From the NCBI GenBank assembly GCA_024291935.2, contig CM044316.1, positions 70,324,501 to 70,388,500 of the forward strand: DNA of 64,000 nt. The letters run 5' to 3'. Within the stretch, counting starts at the first letter, position 1. Every line of letters begins with the position of its first letter. The position numbers were made by a program, and so were the translations under genes. The notes under the pieces were generated by a model. That model made no database searches and was not told the origin of the DNA. It saw nothing but the letters and a program-made list of their open reading frames with translations. This DNA is from Okapia johnstoni. Lineage: Eukaryota > Chordata > Mammalia > Artiodactyla > Giraffidae. Positions 1 through 11,339 of this stretch are shown piece after piece.

Positions 1-789
1 ATTTTGGAACCTGCGGGCCGGAAGCTGGACACAGGCAAGTAAGTTTTCAGAGGTTCTTGGGAGATAGGTACTCAAATCCCATTAGTAGTAAAGGGATTTG
101 TGGGCGTAACTTCCCTGCCGGGCTTTGAAAGTTTATTCCGTTCAGTGTATCGCAGTACAGTAGGGCGAAAATAAAAGAAATCACTTCACCATGACCATTT
201 GAAAGGGATTTTTTTTAAAAAAACTCCTTTAAGATTTAATTTTTTAAAACTCCTTTAAGACTTTAGGCATTCCTGAGAATGTTCTCTCTCATGGTTTGGT
301 TTGCGGCTCTTCTTTTAGGCACAAGGTCATTTTGGCACTAACAGCCTTCCTCAAAAGGATAATTAATACGTTGCAGCAACCCCTCCTTTCAAGTAGGAAG
401 ACATGCTGTCATCTACCACGTCCCCAAAGGATGATAAGCAAACTGACCCTGGAAAAAGTCACCAAACATATTGATGGTTGGGCAGTCAGACTGTAAATTG
501 AAGTTGCCACACAGATTTATTTTCTCCAGACAATGGCCATTCCTTTAAGTTAAATAGCACACTGGTTTTTTTATATTTATAGAAGACTAATCACTGCTTA
601 CAAAAGGAGGTGTCTGTTCCCGAATGAGCCTTGACAGTATTTAGGAAGAGATTCTGTAGCCCACCTGACTTGTTTGGTCTTGGCAAAGTTGTGGTTCATT
701 TAAAGAACTCAGAGGGCCCGATGGCCTCCAGTGAGGACTTGGTGGAGGGGGTCACTGGCTGGGTGGCATGGTGGTCGACTTTGCAGGTA

Positions 790-1062
790 CACGTGTCCCA
801 GTCAGAATCTCAGGGTTCCCATTTACTGGCTCTGTGATCTTGGGCAAGTCACTTACCACATTATTGACCAGAGATGTAATTACCCGAGTGCTATTGACCA
901 GAGACATTTCAGTATTCACTTACAAAACAAATTGCAGGCCATAGGCCTTAGTTTCTACAAAATTTCCCTGGTCAGTAATGAGTTAAACTTCCAAAGCCTC
1001 AATTTCCTTAGCAAAAATCGTAGATTATATGAGCACCTCACAGGGTCAGAATGAGGTAAATG
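790..1062 (+). repeat. MIR SINE, split by a TTAA-flanked insertion
   Basis: The MIR core phrase for 'gatcttgggcaagtcactta' is seen at about 837-856. The second half resumes after 986 with 'aagcctcaatttcctta' and a tail resembling the MIR 3' region up to about 1062. The intervening 853-986 segment is a separate element (see next entry). Confidence 0.7.
853..986. mobile_element. Palindromic TTAA-flanked short element, copy A (inserted in MIR)
   Basis: Starts at a degraded TTA(A) (853-856) and ends at TTAA (983-986), the point where the MIR consensus has TTAA. The left arm reads 'cacattattgaccagaga' and the right arm is its imperfect inverted complement ('ccctggtcagtaatgagtta'). A partial extra copy of the arm ('tattgaccagagac') sits inside. 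It is similar to the 80-bp element at 49439-49518. Terminal inverted repeats plus a TTAA target suggest a piggyBac-like MITE; I cannot name the family. Confidence 0.55.
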
Positions 1063-1069
1063 AGCCTTC

Positions 1070-1320
1070 ATGCACTTTAGAACCCTCCATTGTCATCCCA
1101 TCTCACCTAAGTACATGGCAGACAGCCTCCAAGGGCACCCACTCCCTATCACCAACCCCTCCAGCACCCCACACTCTCCTTCCCCCCTAACCTCCCCTCA
1201 ACCTGGAATGTTCTTCCCCCGATGTCATAAATTGCTTCCTTCCTTCCTTCCTTCCTTCCTTCCTTCAGGGCTTGGCTCAAATGTTACCTATCACAGACGT
1301 CATTTTTGTTCATGTATTTT
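1070..1320 (+). repeat. Probable L2 LINE fragment with (TTCC)n tract
   Basis: The phrases 'cctggaatgttcttccccc' and 'ttggctcaaatgttaccta' resemble the L2 3' region. A (TTCC)n microsatellite of about eight units occupies 1235-1266 inside it. Confidence 0.5.
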
Positions 1321-1473
1321 CTTTTAATTGGAGGACAGTTACTTTAGACTGTTATAATGGTTTCTGCCATACATCAACATGAATTGGCCATACGTATACA
1401 TATGTCCCCTCCCTCTTAAACTCCCCTCCCACCTCCCTCCCCATCCCACTACAGACATTGTTTTTGATTGGTC
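1318..1473 (-). repeat. Ruminant L1 3' end, antisense
   Basis: The 'ttttaattggaggacagtta' start and the 'tttctgccatacatcaacat' phrase, followed by a C-rich segment, match the complement of the ruminant L1 3' UTR. The element is strongly 5'-truncated. Confidence 0.75.
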
Positions 1474-1485
1474 TATATTTAAACA

Positions 1486-1700
1486 GGATCTTCCCTGTAA
1501 CTCAGACGTAAAGAATCTGCCTGCAATGCAGAAGACCTGGCTTTGATCCCTAGGTCAGAAAGATCTGGAGAAGGGAATGGCAATCTACTCCAGTCTTCTT
1601 GCCTGGAGAATCCCATGGACAAAGGAGCCTGGCAAGCCACAGTCCATGGGGTCACAAAGAGTTGGACATGACTGAGCAACTAAAACTACTACTAAACTAT
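1486..1700 (+). mobile_element. Bov-tA SINE
   Basis: It has the tRNA-Glu-derived head ('gtaaagaatctgcctgcaat', with a B-box-like segment) followed by the Bov-A body ('cttgcctggagaatcccatg'), ending in 'gactgagcaactaaaac'. It is flanked by 'tatatttaa' at 1474 and at 1701, a target-site duplication. Confidence 0.92.
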
Positions 1701-1709
1701 TATATTTAA

Positions 1710-1858
1710 GTGAAAGTGAAAGTCAGTCGTGTCTGACTCTTTACGATACCGTGGACAGTATAGTCCATGGAATTCCCCAGTCCAGAATACTGGAGTGGTT
1801 AGCCTTTCCCTTCTCCAGGGAATCTTCCCAACCTAGGGATCGAACCCAGGTCTCCCGC
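1710..1858 (-). mobile_element. Bov-tA SINE, antisense, truncated
   Basis: This reads as the complement of the Bov-A body and part of the tRNA head ('ccagaatactggagtggtta', 'gatcgaacccaggtctccc'). 'tatatttaa' precedes it (1701-1709) and follows it (1859-1867), so it inserted into the duplicated target of the neighbouring SINE. Confidence 0.88.
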
Positions 1859-1959
1859 TATATTTAAACAAACAAGCAAAAAAAAAAAGTTCAATTCCCC
1901 ATCCCCCAAGTCCTGGCATTTCCTAGCCCTAGACCCTACTTTTCACTTATGTGTTTAGT

Positions 1960-2105
1960 TTCTGTTTCCCACTAGAATGTAAGTTCCATGAGAGCAAGGG
2001 ATTTGTCTGGTTAAATGGCTTTATTCCTGGCACCTAGGAATACGTACCTAACACACTGTAGGTACTCAATAAATGTATGCTGAATGATAAATGATGAATA
2101 AATAA
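1960..2105 (+). repeat. L2 LINE 3' end
   Basis: 'agaatgtaagttccatgaga', then 'taggtactcaataaatgtat' and an ATGAATAAAT tail, match the L2 3' terminus known in mammals. Confidence 0.75.
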
Positions 2106-2109
2106 TACA

Positions 2110-4040
2110 AACACTGTAATTAGCCCAACACCTGGCTCCATGCCAAAATAAATGTTAATTGTCACCATCATCATTGAGCAGGCTCATTTGCATGTGTTAA
2201 TTTTCACTACTGCTTGCAAAAGTGCCTTTGCAGATTGCCTGTGCATGTTCCAGGTTAGCACTGGTGCACTAGAGCTCAGAGTATTCCACTGGGATTCTTT
2301 CTCTCCTCTGGACAGGGGCCCTTTCCAAACTGGGTACATTTCCCACGGGAGCCCTGGCATTGTTGGCTTGATCAGCTGATGTCAGGGTGGGGAGACCCAG
2401 CCCTGACCCTCCCCATCAGCCTGCCTGGTCTCCAAAGGAGCTTTGCCATCATCTCTAAGGCCCTTGAGCATCTGGTCGCAGGCTGAGCCACAAGACCTGG
2501 TGAGCTCGACTCCCTGCCCCCCTCCCTAAGCTCTGCTTGGCCTGAAGGCTTCCATTTTCAAAGGGAAAGCCCAATCTCTTCCTCCAGTTATGTATCGACA
2601 AAGCTGATCTTTAAAGATAGCCCCGGTTCCTGGGGACCTGCTCGGCAAACACAGAGCCCCCATGGCCCCCGTGTTTGCCCTCTTTGACAAGCAGGGGCTG
2701 AGCAGCTCTCTGGGAAGCGTTGCTGACATATTGATTGGCCCTCTTGTCAACTTGATCCTCTGCCAGCCAGTGAGCATGGAAGGTTCTAAGTGGCACCCAG
2801 CAGGGCCCACACATAGCCTAATTACTATTTCAGACAACCCCAGTTCCAAGCTGCCACTTTTCCAGGCCTCCAGGCTCCTGCCCTTGTGGTTGCTAGAGAA
2901 TTCTTTTACCTGCCACCAGCCCCTCTACCTTCCCTTTGCTTTGGTTCCCCCTGAGTATTTCAATCAGAGCATATCTGGCACAAACACAGGCAAGTTCAGT
3001 GAGTAAACAGCACCCTCACTCCAGGTAGGTCTGTTTATTATTCCTGCTGAAATCTGGGGTCTGTGTGTGGTCTGTTGGTCCTGCCTTGGTGCATTTTTAA
3101 TACTTGATGAAAGTTTTCTCCAATTAGCCAGAGACACTTTCAGAGTCTGTTTGACTATTGTGGTTTTAGTGGCTGGTTTCCCAGCTGCCACCTGCATTAC
3201 ATGAACTTCCACTTGGAGGCGTTTCCTGTTTTGTCCCTCCTGACCCGTGGAGCCCCCTGGTTCCATCCCAGGGTCTCCCTGGAGTGGAGACTGTCAAATC
3301 ATGATAAATTGTGCATTTTGGCTGTCGGTGGGGTGTGAATAACATTAGGGAGAGGGTCTCCCAAACTCATTTCACTCCTGACCCTCAGATGGCCTGAACA
3401 GGACCTTTTGGGATGAGCTGCTGGAGCATTTGTGGCTAGCGGAGGAGGGGACCACCCCCACTGCATCCAGATGTCTTTGGGAGGAAAATGATGAGGCCAG
3501 TGTTCACCTAAAACCTTTAGATGAAAAAGCAATGGGCTTCTTCCCTGAGGCTTCATGGCTTTCTAAGTCTGATTCTGAGAGCAGATCAGAATTGGAGATA
3601 TCATCACTTAATGTTTAAATAGCTACTTGTTGTTCATAGAGAAAAAAATGTAGTGGCCCTAAATATGTGCTAACTGCTCCCAGCTGGTTTTTAGAAAGGA
3701 TCCTGATCCTATAAGTAAATAATTCTAGGACTGCACAGACACTAACATATAAAAGTACAATTTCTCACATCCCATATACATAAACGTATCAGTCAAGATG
3801 GGCTCAAGCATGCTGCTGTAACAAAGAGCCCTAAACTCTCCATTGCTTACAACAGTAACAGTTCCCTTCTGCACTCATTCTGTATTCTATGACTGATCAG
3901 TCATGACTCCAGGCCATGCTGTCTTCACTCCAGACCCAAGCTGATCATGTGGCAGAGGGAAAAGGTGTCCAACGTGTGTGGTGAAATCAACAAGGTGAGG
4001 GGCTGTAAACCACCCCCTGCCCCAGGAAAAGGATGCTAAC
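2110..4040. other. TENM2: Mostly unique intronic sequence
   Basis: No repeat was assigned with confidence, except that 3790-3965 could be an old, unassigned interspersed repeat. No open frame here resembles a known protein, and no consensus exon with flanking splice sites was recognised. Confidence 0.5.
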
Positions 4041-4046
4041 TATATA

Positions 4047-4111
4047 TTGAGCCAGCCAAAATGGTCGTTTGAGTTTTTCCATAAATGTTAAGAACTTTTT
4101 GGCCAGCCCAA
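4047..4111. mobile_element. Mariner-type MITE (ruminant mariner derivative), hairpin
   Basis: The ends read 'ttgagccagccaaaatggt' and, as inverted complement, 'ttgggctggccaaaaagttc', with 'gagtttttccataaatgtt' at the centre. TA dinucleotides flank it at 4045-4046 and 4112-4113. This matches short mariner derivatives known from cattle, which are near-palindromic and use a TA target. Confidence 0.8.
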
Positions 4112-4589
4112 TAAAATGGCACTTCACAGACCATAGGGAGATTAATCATGAGTTATAAGAGGCCAGGTTGGCTGAGATCCTGTTGCAAACCAGACTTTGT
4201 AACCAAATCACTATGAAGTATGAAGCAGCCAACCACCTCATGTTGTAATCCTCCTGGGATTCCAAAAGCTCCCTGTGATCATACTTAATAGTCAACAGCT
4301 TCTTTGTCTGTGAAATGGGCATGATGATAGCACCCACCTCGAATGTAAGCAGTGAGCCTTGACATATATCTGTAGAATGTCTGCCACGGGGCTGGCTATA
4401 GCAGGGATCCAAGGACTGGCAGCAGGTATTAATATCCTAATCATCAAAACACTTCTCTTCACAGACCCATCTGTATTACTGCCAGCACTGTTTCATTCTA
4501 TCCTTTACACATCTATATTATGTATTTTTTATTTATCAGAATACCATATCCTACAATCCAGCTCTTCACATCTGCCCCTGTGTGTCATT

Positions 4590-4690
4590 ACCAATTCTAA
4601 TGAACACTTATGGAGCACCTTCTATATTCAAGACATTCTGCTAAATCTTCAGGGGGTGGCAGATGCTGAACCTCCCTCTGGCCCTAAGCA
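4590..4690 (-). repeat. Possible L2 fragment
   Basis: 'cacttatggagcaccttcta' resembles the complement of the L2 3' end. It is short and diverged. Confidence 0.4.
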
Positions 4691-5510
4691 GCCATTATCC
4701 TACCTGTAAAGGGAAACCTTTATAAAAGGTAAAGAGAGAGACTGACTGAGAGACTGATTTCTCAGCCCCCACCATCAAGCCAATCAGTAGCAGAATAAGA
4801 AACAGAATTCTCATTAGTCAGGAAACTCATTTACTTCACAGCTCCCCTGAGTCTTTATCCTAAGGACACTTTTGTCCATCCCCACAGTCGAGAAAGAGAG
4901 TCTCATTTTCCTACTCAAGTAAGAGAGAAGGAATAGCTGACCAAGGAAAAAAAAAAAGTGCAAGCAAAAGTCTGTTTCAAACTTTCCCACCACCCCACCC
5001 CCCAAAAAAACCAAGAGAAGGTGGTTCTACATCTGACATAGTTCTCATTTTCTTTACTTAACATTCAATTCAACAACAGAACATACACCCAAACTGGAGT
5101 TGCATTCTGCATCTTGAGCTGCATGGCTTCTACCGAGAGGGCGGAGCCTGTGCACCATTGATTTGGCTCTTGTCCTTTTCCAGTCTTCCTCTCACTTTAT
5201 TTTTCCTTTCACTTCTGGGAGTTCTCTGAGAAGTTACTTGTATACTCTAACCCGAACCTTTCTCACCCCACCTGGGGTTTTCTTGCTTTCAGAATACTTT
5301 TTTGTGTTAATAAAGAGATGCTATGGAACCCAAGATAAAAAGCAAGCGGGGAGCAGGCATCTTTGCAAACAGAGGCCACAGTTTCCTGGATGCTTTCTCT
5401 TTATCCAGTAAGATTGGGGTATTGCTTGCTTGCTGATCTCCCAAAGCTGATGGCTGCAGCGTGTTCTGCACCTTGAAATGGAAAGTTTGAGTACCAGGAG
5501 AGGGGAACAG

Positions 5511-5731
5511 GGACTTCCCTGGTGGCTCAGTGGTAAAGAATCTGCCTGCCAATGCCAGGGACCCAGGTTCGCTCACCGGGTTGGGAAGATCCCTTGGAGA
5601 AGGAAATGGCAACCCACTCCAGTATTCTTGCCTGGGAAATCCCATGAATAGAGAAGAGCCTGAAGGGCTACAGTCCATGGGGTCTCAAAGAGTCGATCAT
5701 GACCGAGCGACTAAACAGCAACAACAACAAG
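5511..5731 (+). mobile_element. Bov-tA SINE with target-site duplication
   Basis: The full-length head begins 'ggacttccctggtggctcag', the Bov-A body follows, and it ends with an (AAC)n tail. It is flanked by 'aggggaacag' (5501-5510) and 'aggggagcag' (5732-5741), a 10-bp duplication with one mismatch. Open frames overlapping it are SINE-derived. Confidence 0.95.
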
Positions 5732-5959
5732 AGGGGAGCAGTTTTCACAAGAGTTTTCATGTTGAGAAGGCACCTGGGGAGGTTGTCCTCTTTGACTGAT
5801 GAACCCTCCACTTCCTTCTCTAAATGTGAAAAGGCAAAATCGTGTAAGGCCTGGGCCCCAGCCAGACCTGCAATATCTGTTTGCATCTCTCTTAAAACAC
5901 AGAGACCCTCCTTGCATCTCCCATGCAGCGGCAAGCCCCAATAACCAATTGTAACTTTT

Positions 5960-6620
5960 TAAAAAATCATTTAAAAATAGCTAATTCCTTGGCTCCCTTC
6001 ACCTGGTAATTACAAATCAGATGCTATCGTTATCTTGAAGCTGCCACAATTAGTTCTCATGTCCTGACCTCTGTACGCTGAAAATATGTCATTATTTGAG
6101 GCAATCGGATCTGGTCTCTTCAAGTAAGTGACCTACATAGAATAGATAAACTGCAGGAGAAAATTAGGTGTTACCCAGACGGGAAGTGTACAGTGAATGT
6201 CACTTATTAGCATGAATCATCTTGAAGAGTTGCAACAGTGGGCTGTATACTTCAGAGGAATGTAGAGAAAGAAAACTTGGTTATGAGGTAGGGGCGTGTG
6301 TAAGAAAAAAGCGTGACGTGCCCCCAAGGACACCTTGCCACCTTCATCCACAGCCATCAATCTGAGCTGTGAAATTTGAAGATAGGTTTTCTAACCTTAA
6401 AACAATGCAGCCTGACTTTAGGTGGTGGTAAGCAAGCAGAATTAATTGCTGTGTGAACAATTTCCTAAGCATTGTTAATTGCGTTTCCTGTGGTTAATTG
6501 TTTCTCCCATCCCCGCATCATACTAGGAACCTTTTGCTGTCAACAGCCCTTTCTCTCCCGCAGTGCTGGAAACATAGCAACGGCATCAACCTGTGTCCGG
6601 TTGAAATGCCAGATAGACGC
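5960..6620. promoter_or_regulatory. Candidate conserved noncoding/enhancer-like stretch with TAATT cores
   Basis: This is a repeat-free stretch with several homeodomain-type cores: 5981 'ctaattcc', 6007 'taattac', 6047 'caattag', 6441 'attaattg', 6474 'gttaatt' and 6493 'gttaattg'. There is no coding signal. A regulatory role is inference only; conservation cannot be tested here. Confidence 0.25.
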
Positions 6621-7164
6621 GGGATGGTTATTGTCTGGGTGAGAACTATGCAGGGAAGGGAGCTCCTTATGTTTTAGCAAAGGAAGCATTTCTTAGATCC
6701 AGACTTCGAAAGAATGCAGGTGTGGGGGACTTGCCTTTTGTGCTCCTCAGTAAAAACAGCTCACTGAGAACCATCAGATGTAGGTGGACATTGAGTTTGC
6801 TCAACAACCTGGGACGTGGGGAGTTGGCACCGACAGAACAACAAGGACAACAAGAAGGAAGTGTGTATCTGGAGGCTTGAGGCATGCCTAAGAGTGAAGC
6901 AAGAGTTTTGCAGGCGTGCCTGTTTGCTTAGCAAAGAAGAGGCAGTGTTCCAAACTCTGTCTCATTCTGGACTCTGGGAAAGTGTGGGGGTGAGGCAAGT
7001 GGGAGGGATTTTAGAGGGAAAGACAGGAAATTGTCATCCTACTATTTCTAGAGAAGGACCCCATTCCATTGCTACCCCCAGGCTTTTTCCACCATAGGCA
7101 GAAAGGTACTCACTGATCAGGAGGAAGGCTGGGACAGAAAACTATGTTTATAGTCTGGGAGGTG

Positions 7165-7370
7165 GGCTTTTCCCGTGGGCCAGTACTACTGCCAAGCAGG
7201 AGACGCGGGTTCAATGGCTGGGTTGGGAAGATCCGCTGGAGAAGGGAATGGCAACCCACTCCAGTATTCTTGCCTAGAGCATCCAATGGACAGAGGAGCC
7301 TGGTAGGCTACAGTCCGTGAGGTAGAAAAAGAGGTGGACATGACTTAGTGACTAACCAACAACAACAAGG
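7165..7370 (+). mobile_element. Bov-tA SINE, diverged head
   Basis: The body phrase 'ccactccagtattcttgcct' and the ending 'tgacttagtgactaaccaac' plus an (AAC)n tail are clear. The tRNA-like head is diverged ('gtgggccagtactactgcca'). Confidence 0.88.
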
Positions 7371-7881
7371 AGTACTGCAGCTATTGGGGGCTACATGGGT
7401 GTTTCAGCACAGGTGTAGTCCCACCTGAACCAGACCAGCAGTCTGGTCCCACCTGGGGAGGCTCGTTTTGAAACAGGCTTAGATTTTGAGCAGCTTTGGG
7501 GAAGCTATCCTTGTCAATGCCCCTGCACCACCAGTCTATAAACAACTCTGTCCAGAGAGCAGGAAAGGCCAGGAGGGATAGAGAATACCCTTCACAGTGA
7601 GTCCAAAGGGGCATGTTCCCCTTTGTGGGGGCACATTTGGAAGGTCTGGGCTGTATTTCCTCCCTCCTCCTCCGCCCAGCCATCAGGGATGCTGTCCCAC
7701 CGTCAGCAAGGCTGTTTCCTTTCCACTGGAGAAGGAAACCCAGCCCACCCAGACCTCCTTGCTTTCTGTATTTTAGCTAATCCCTGTGGCCTGGGGCAAG
7801 CCATTTTGAACTGCAGCTTCCTTCAAAGGCAGCTGCGTGGAAAAGGCACCTGGCCCTCCCCCTTGACATTTGCATTGCTGA

Positions 7882-8235
<354 letters not shown>

Positions 8236-8361
8236 TGAGCTGGGTTTGGCTGGAGCCGCTGGGAGCTGGCAAGGTGCCGGCTCGGAGCTATGTGCATACC
8301 TAAGCTATCTGCAGCGACTGGCACGGTCTACAGCTGCTTGAAAGCATCTCAAGGCCGGGGC

Positions 8362-8412
8362 AGGAGCAGCAACAACAGCAGTAGCTGGGGCAGCAGCAGC
8401 AGCAGCAGCAGG
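8362..8412 (+). repeat. (CAG/CAA)n-rich trinucleotide tract
   Basis: The segment is dominated by AGC units, with six to seven uninterrupted units at about 8393-8411 and interrupted AAC/AGC units before that. It lies about 0.32 kb downstream of the exon donor in a GC-rich stretch. The Ser-rich and Leu-rich reading frames across it come from the triplet repeat. Confidence 0.85.
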
Positions 8413-8764
8413 AGGAAGTCCTGCCTGATGGGGAAAGCTGAGAGCAGCAGGCGGCACATGCCACTAGACGGGAGCCTCTCCCGAGGGGAGAGATACAGCT
8501 TCCCCTGGGAGGGAGCACTGCCTGGCAAGGCATGAAAGGGAAAGACCCGGAGCGGTTCCACTTCGGGAGAGAAGAGAAAGGAGTTTTGACAACTCGGGAA
8601 CAAAGCTTCTCTTGGCAGAACAGCGAAGGGGGACAATAGGAATGTTTATGAAAGCAATCAGGCAACTGTATTTTTGCAGGAAAAAAAAATAGGTGCTAAC
8701 GAGGTGCTAAGAAGGAGGAGAGAAAACAGAACCGTGGGGAAGTGGGACTGTGGGGCAATTAAAG

Positions 8765-8990
8765 GACAACAGTGGCTCAGCGGTAAAGAATCTACCTGCA
8801 GTGCAGGAGCCCTAGGAGGTAGGAAGTGTGGGTTCGATCCGTGGGTCTGGAAGATTCCCTGGAAGATGGTATGGCAGCCCACTCCAGTATTCTTGCCTGG
8901 AGAATCCCATGGACAGAGGAGCCTGGTGGACTACAGCCCATAGGGTCCCAAAAGGTCGGACACAACTAAAGTGACTTAGCATGCACGCAG
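8765..8990 (+). mobile_element. Bov-tA SINE
   Basis: The head is 'agtggctcagcggtaaagaa' with a small internal duplication or insertion near 8816-8830; the Bov-A body contains 'cttgcctggagaatcccatg'. The 3' end reads 'cacaactaaagtgacttagc'. Confidence 0.92.
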
Positions 8991-9310
8991 GGCAGCCAAT
9001 GGCACTATAAGGTGGGTTGGCGTGTGGGCTGGGGGAGAGGGATGCTTGATTCAGGACAGAAATTAGGAAAGGAAGAAGTTGCCTGGAAGGATTATCCAAA
9101 CACAGAATTTTTCACTCTGCCTCTTAGCTCACAAGGCAGTTCACCCCACATTTTAAAAATACCCTGGAGAGATATTTCAGTGATAAGAAGGGAAACATTT
9201 ATTGGGCACCTGTTGTGTGCTAGGTTTAATGAAGTATAAATTCAATAACTCTAAAGGGATAAAATTTATCTCAGAGAAACAGACCCAGGATGTTTTAGAA
9301 ATCTACTCTG

Positions 9311-9440
9311 GGACTTCCCTGGCAGTCCAGTGGTTAGAAGTCCACGCTTGCACTGCAGGGGGCACAGGTCTGATCCCTGGTTGGGGAAATTGAGATCCAG
9401 CATGCTGCACGGTGCAGAAAAAAAAGAGAGAGAGAGAAAA
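9311..9440 (+). mobile_element. tRNA-derived SINE, short (CHR-2/Bov-tA head type)
   Basis: 'ggacttccctggcagtccag' begins a tRNA-like head, the B-box-like 'gtctgatccctggttgggga' follows, and it then goes straight to an A/GA-rich tail without a Bov-A body. Similar short copies occur at 57142, 63145 and 63680. Confidence 0.85.
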
Positions 9441-9959
9441 GAAAACAAGAAATTTACCCCAAATCAAACAAGTAGGCGGGTACAAACTTGAACTCAGGTC
9501 TCTGTCATGTGCATCTTTAGGGGAGTTGTTGGGGTTTTCCGAGATGAGGCATTTTCCACAGAGAAGCTTCCAGATTCTAGACTACTGTATACCTCACATA
9601 GAGGTATACATTAGTCATCCCTGAGATGCTAATGTTGCTTAAATTACTCTCTCTGGAGCTGTCCTAGTGCTTCAAGTGTGACTTTTTCATCTTTTGATCC
9701 AGGCTTGAAGAATCACTCTCCTCATCTATCCTAATCAAAACACTGAATTACCTCTAAGTAAGCATGAAAAAGTTTTATCTGAGGATGAAATTATGTGCTT
9801 TCCATTATCAGGGGACTAAAACCAGATGTGAAAATGAACAGTATATTTTGTCTTCACTGACCCAAAAGCCAGGAGCCAAATTTCTTGGCCCCAGATTTGC
9901 AGTCTGCTCTCCTCTAGGACTTCACACCACGCATAAATGTAACTTGAGTTCCCTTTAGT

Positions 9960-10178
9960 GCAGTGGTTCTCAGCTGCAGTGTCTTTGCCCCCTAGGACAT
10001 ATCTGACAAAGTCTGGAGACTTCTTTGATTGTCACTTTTAAAAGAGGTGCAACCAGCATCTAGTAAGTAGGGGCCGAGATACAGCTAAACAGCCTGCAGC
10101 GCACAGGAACGCCTCCCACAATGAGGAATCTTTCCATCCAAAATGTCCATGATGCTGCTTTTTGAGAAACAGTGCTTT
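9960..10178 (+). mobile_element. MER20-like hAT-Charlie element
   Basis: Begins 'cagtggttctcagctgcagt' and ends 'tttttgagaaacagtg', with the internal phrase 'caaagtctggagacttcttt'. This is the terminal-repeat layout of MER20, a nonautonomous hAT transposon common to placental mammals. Confidence 0.8.
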
Positions 10179-10699
10179 TGGGAGATTTCTGTTATGTCTG
10201 ATCCACAAATGTCCTTTATTCTCCAAATCAGCACCCCTCCCTTTGAAAAGAGTGCAGAATATACATTGAAAAGTGAATATGCATATATTTTGCACAGGGA
10301 TATATTTTATGTGTGCGTACATACTGAGGTTATACACACTTTTAAAATAGCAGTCTTCACAAAAGGAAATCCCCGATAGGCATTAACTTACATAAATGAA
10401 GGTCTGCCTCTTCTCTCATATGTGGTTAAGCTCCGTTTCCAACCCCCACCCGACTTGAGCCTCCCACACGAGCAGGACAGAAGGTTCCCCAAAGAGAACA
10501 AGTCCTAACTGAGAGTATGATGTCTCTAAATGAACAAAGGAACATTTTCCACAGTGTCTTGGAAAAGACCAGAATTTTTCCCCTCAGATGCAGCCTGCTT
10601 TTGAAAACATTGTGTGAGTCACATAACGTCGCGCACAAAAGAATATTTTCCAAGTGAGTTCTGAGACAGCAAAGGGGTTGCCAAATCATTGTCCAGTGG

Positions 10700-11009
10700 T
10701 TTTTTAAATAATTACTTATTTTTGGCTGCGCTGGGTCTTGGTTGCTGCATGTGGGCTTTCTCTAGTGGCGGCGAGCAGGGGCGACTCTTCATTGAGATGG
10801 GCGGGCTCCCCATTGCTGCGGCTTCTTTCTTTGCAGAGCACAGGCTCTAGGCACACAGGCATCAGTAGTTGTGGCACACAGGCTCTGTACTGTGGCTCGT
10901 GAGCCTTAGTTACTCCACCACATGTGGAATCTTCCCGAACCAGGGATGGAACCCCTGTTCCCTGCATTGGCAGACAGATTCTTATCCACTGGTACCAGGG
11001 AAGTCCCTG
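10700..11009 (-). mobile_element. Long tRNA-derived SINE (CHR-2-like), antisense
   Basis: A T-rich start (the complement of the A tail) is followed by 'ggctgcgctgggtcttggtt' and 'gtagttgtggcacacaggct', ending 'taccagggaagtccc', the complement of the tRNA-like head. This is the longer artiodactyl tRNA-derived SINE with repeated 'gtagttgtggc' units. Confidence 0.85.
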
Positions 11010-11339
11010 ACCAGTAGATTTTGTCAAGAGAACTCTTATGATAAAGTCTGAGCACTTCAAATTGCTTAAAGCTGAGATAAAACTCAGAACACCTTCTTCT
11101 GAACACCGAAACAGTACTTTCCCTGTGACCAAAGAGATCCCATCTCTTCTTAAGTTTAAAAGTTTGGTTTTAAAATCAACTTGAAAGGTTTACATTTTCA
11201 CACACCGACCTAACACTTTCGAAAGGCAGTGACCCTGGGTTTGGATTTCTTTACTCAATGACCCACCTCCTCCACACTCGCCAATTCTATACATTTAGAT
11301 ACCCTGAATCAATTCCAATCGACTACTGCTCCAGTGTTT

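Noticed and set aside
1486..1560. tRNA-like head with B box
   Set aside because: Part of a tRNA-derived SINE, not a tRNA gene; the same applies to all other Bov-tA and CHR-2-like copies.
5530..5799. Open frame that looks protein-like
   Set aside because: The wording is a translation of the Bov-tA consensus, which recurs at 1486, 46716 and 51002.
8290..8665. Ser-rich and Leu/Cys-rich open frames
   Set aside because: They arise from the CAG-type triplet tract and have no splice or domain support.
10716..11132. 138-residue minus-strand open frame
   Set aside because: Lies almost wholly on a tRNA-derived SINE.
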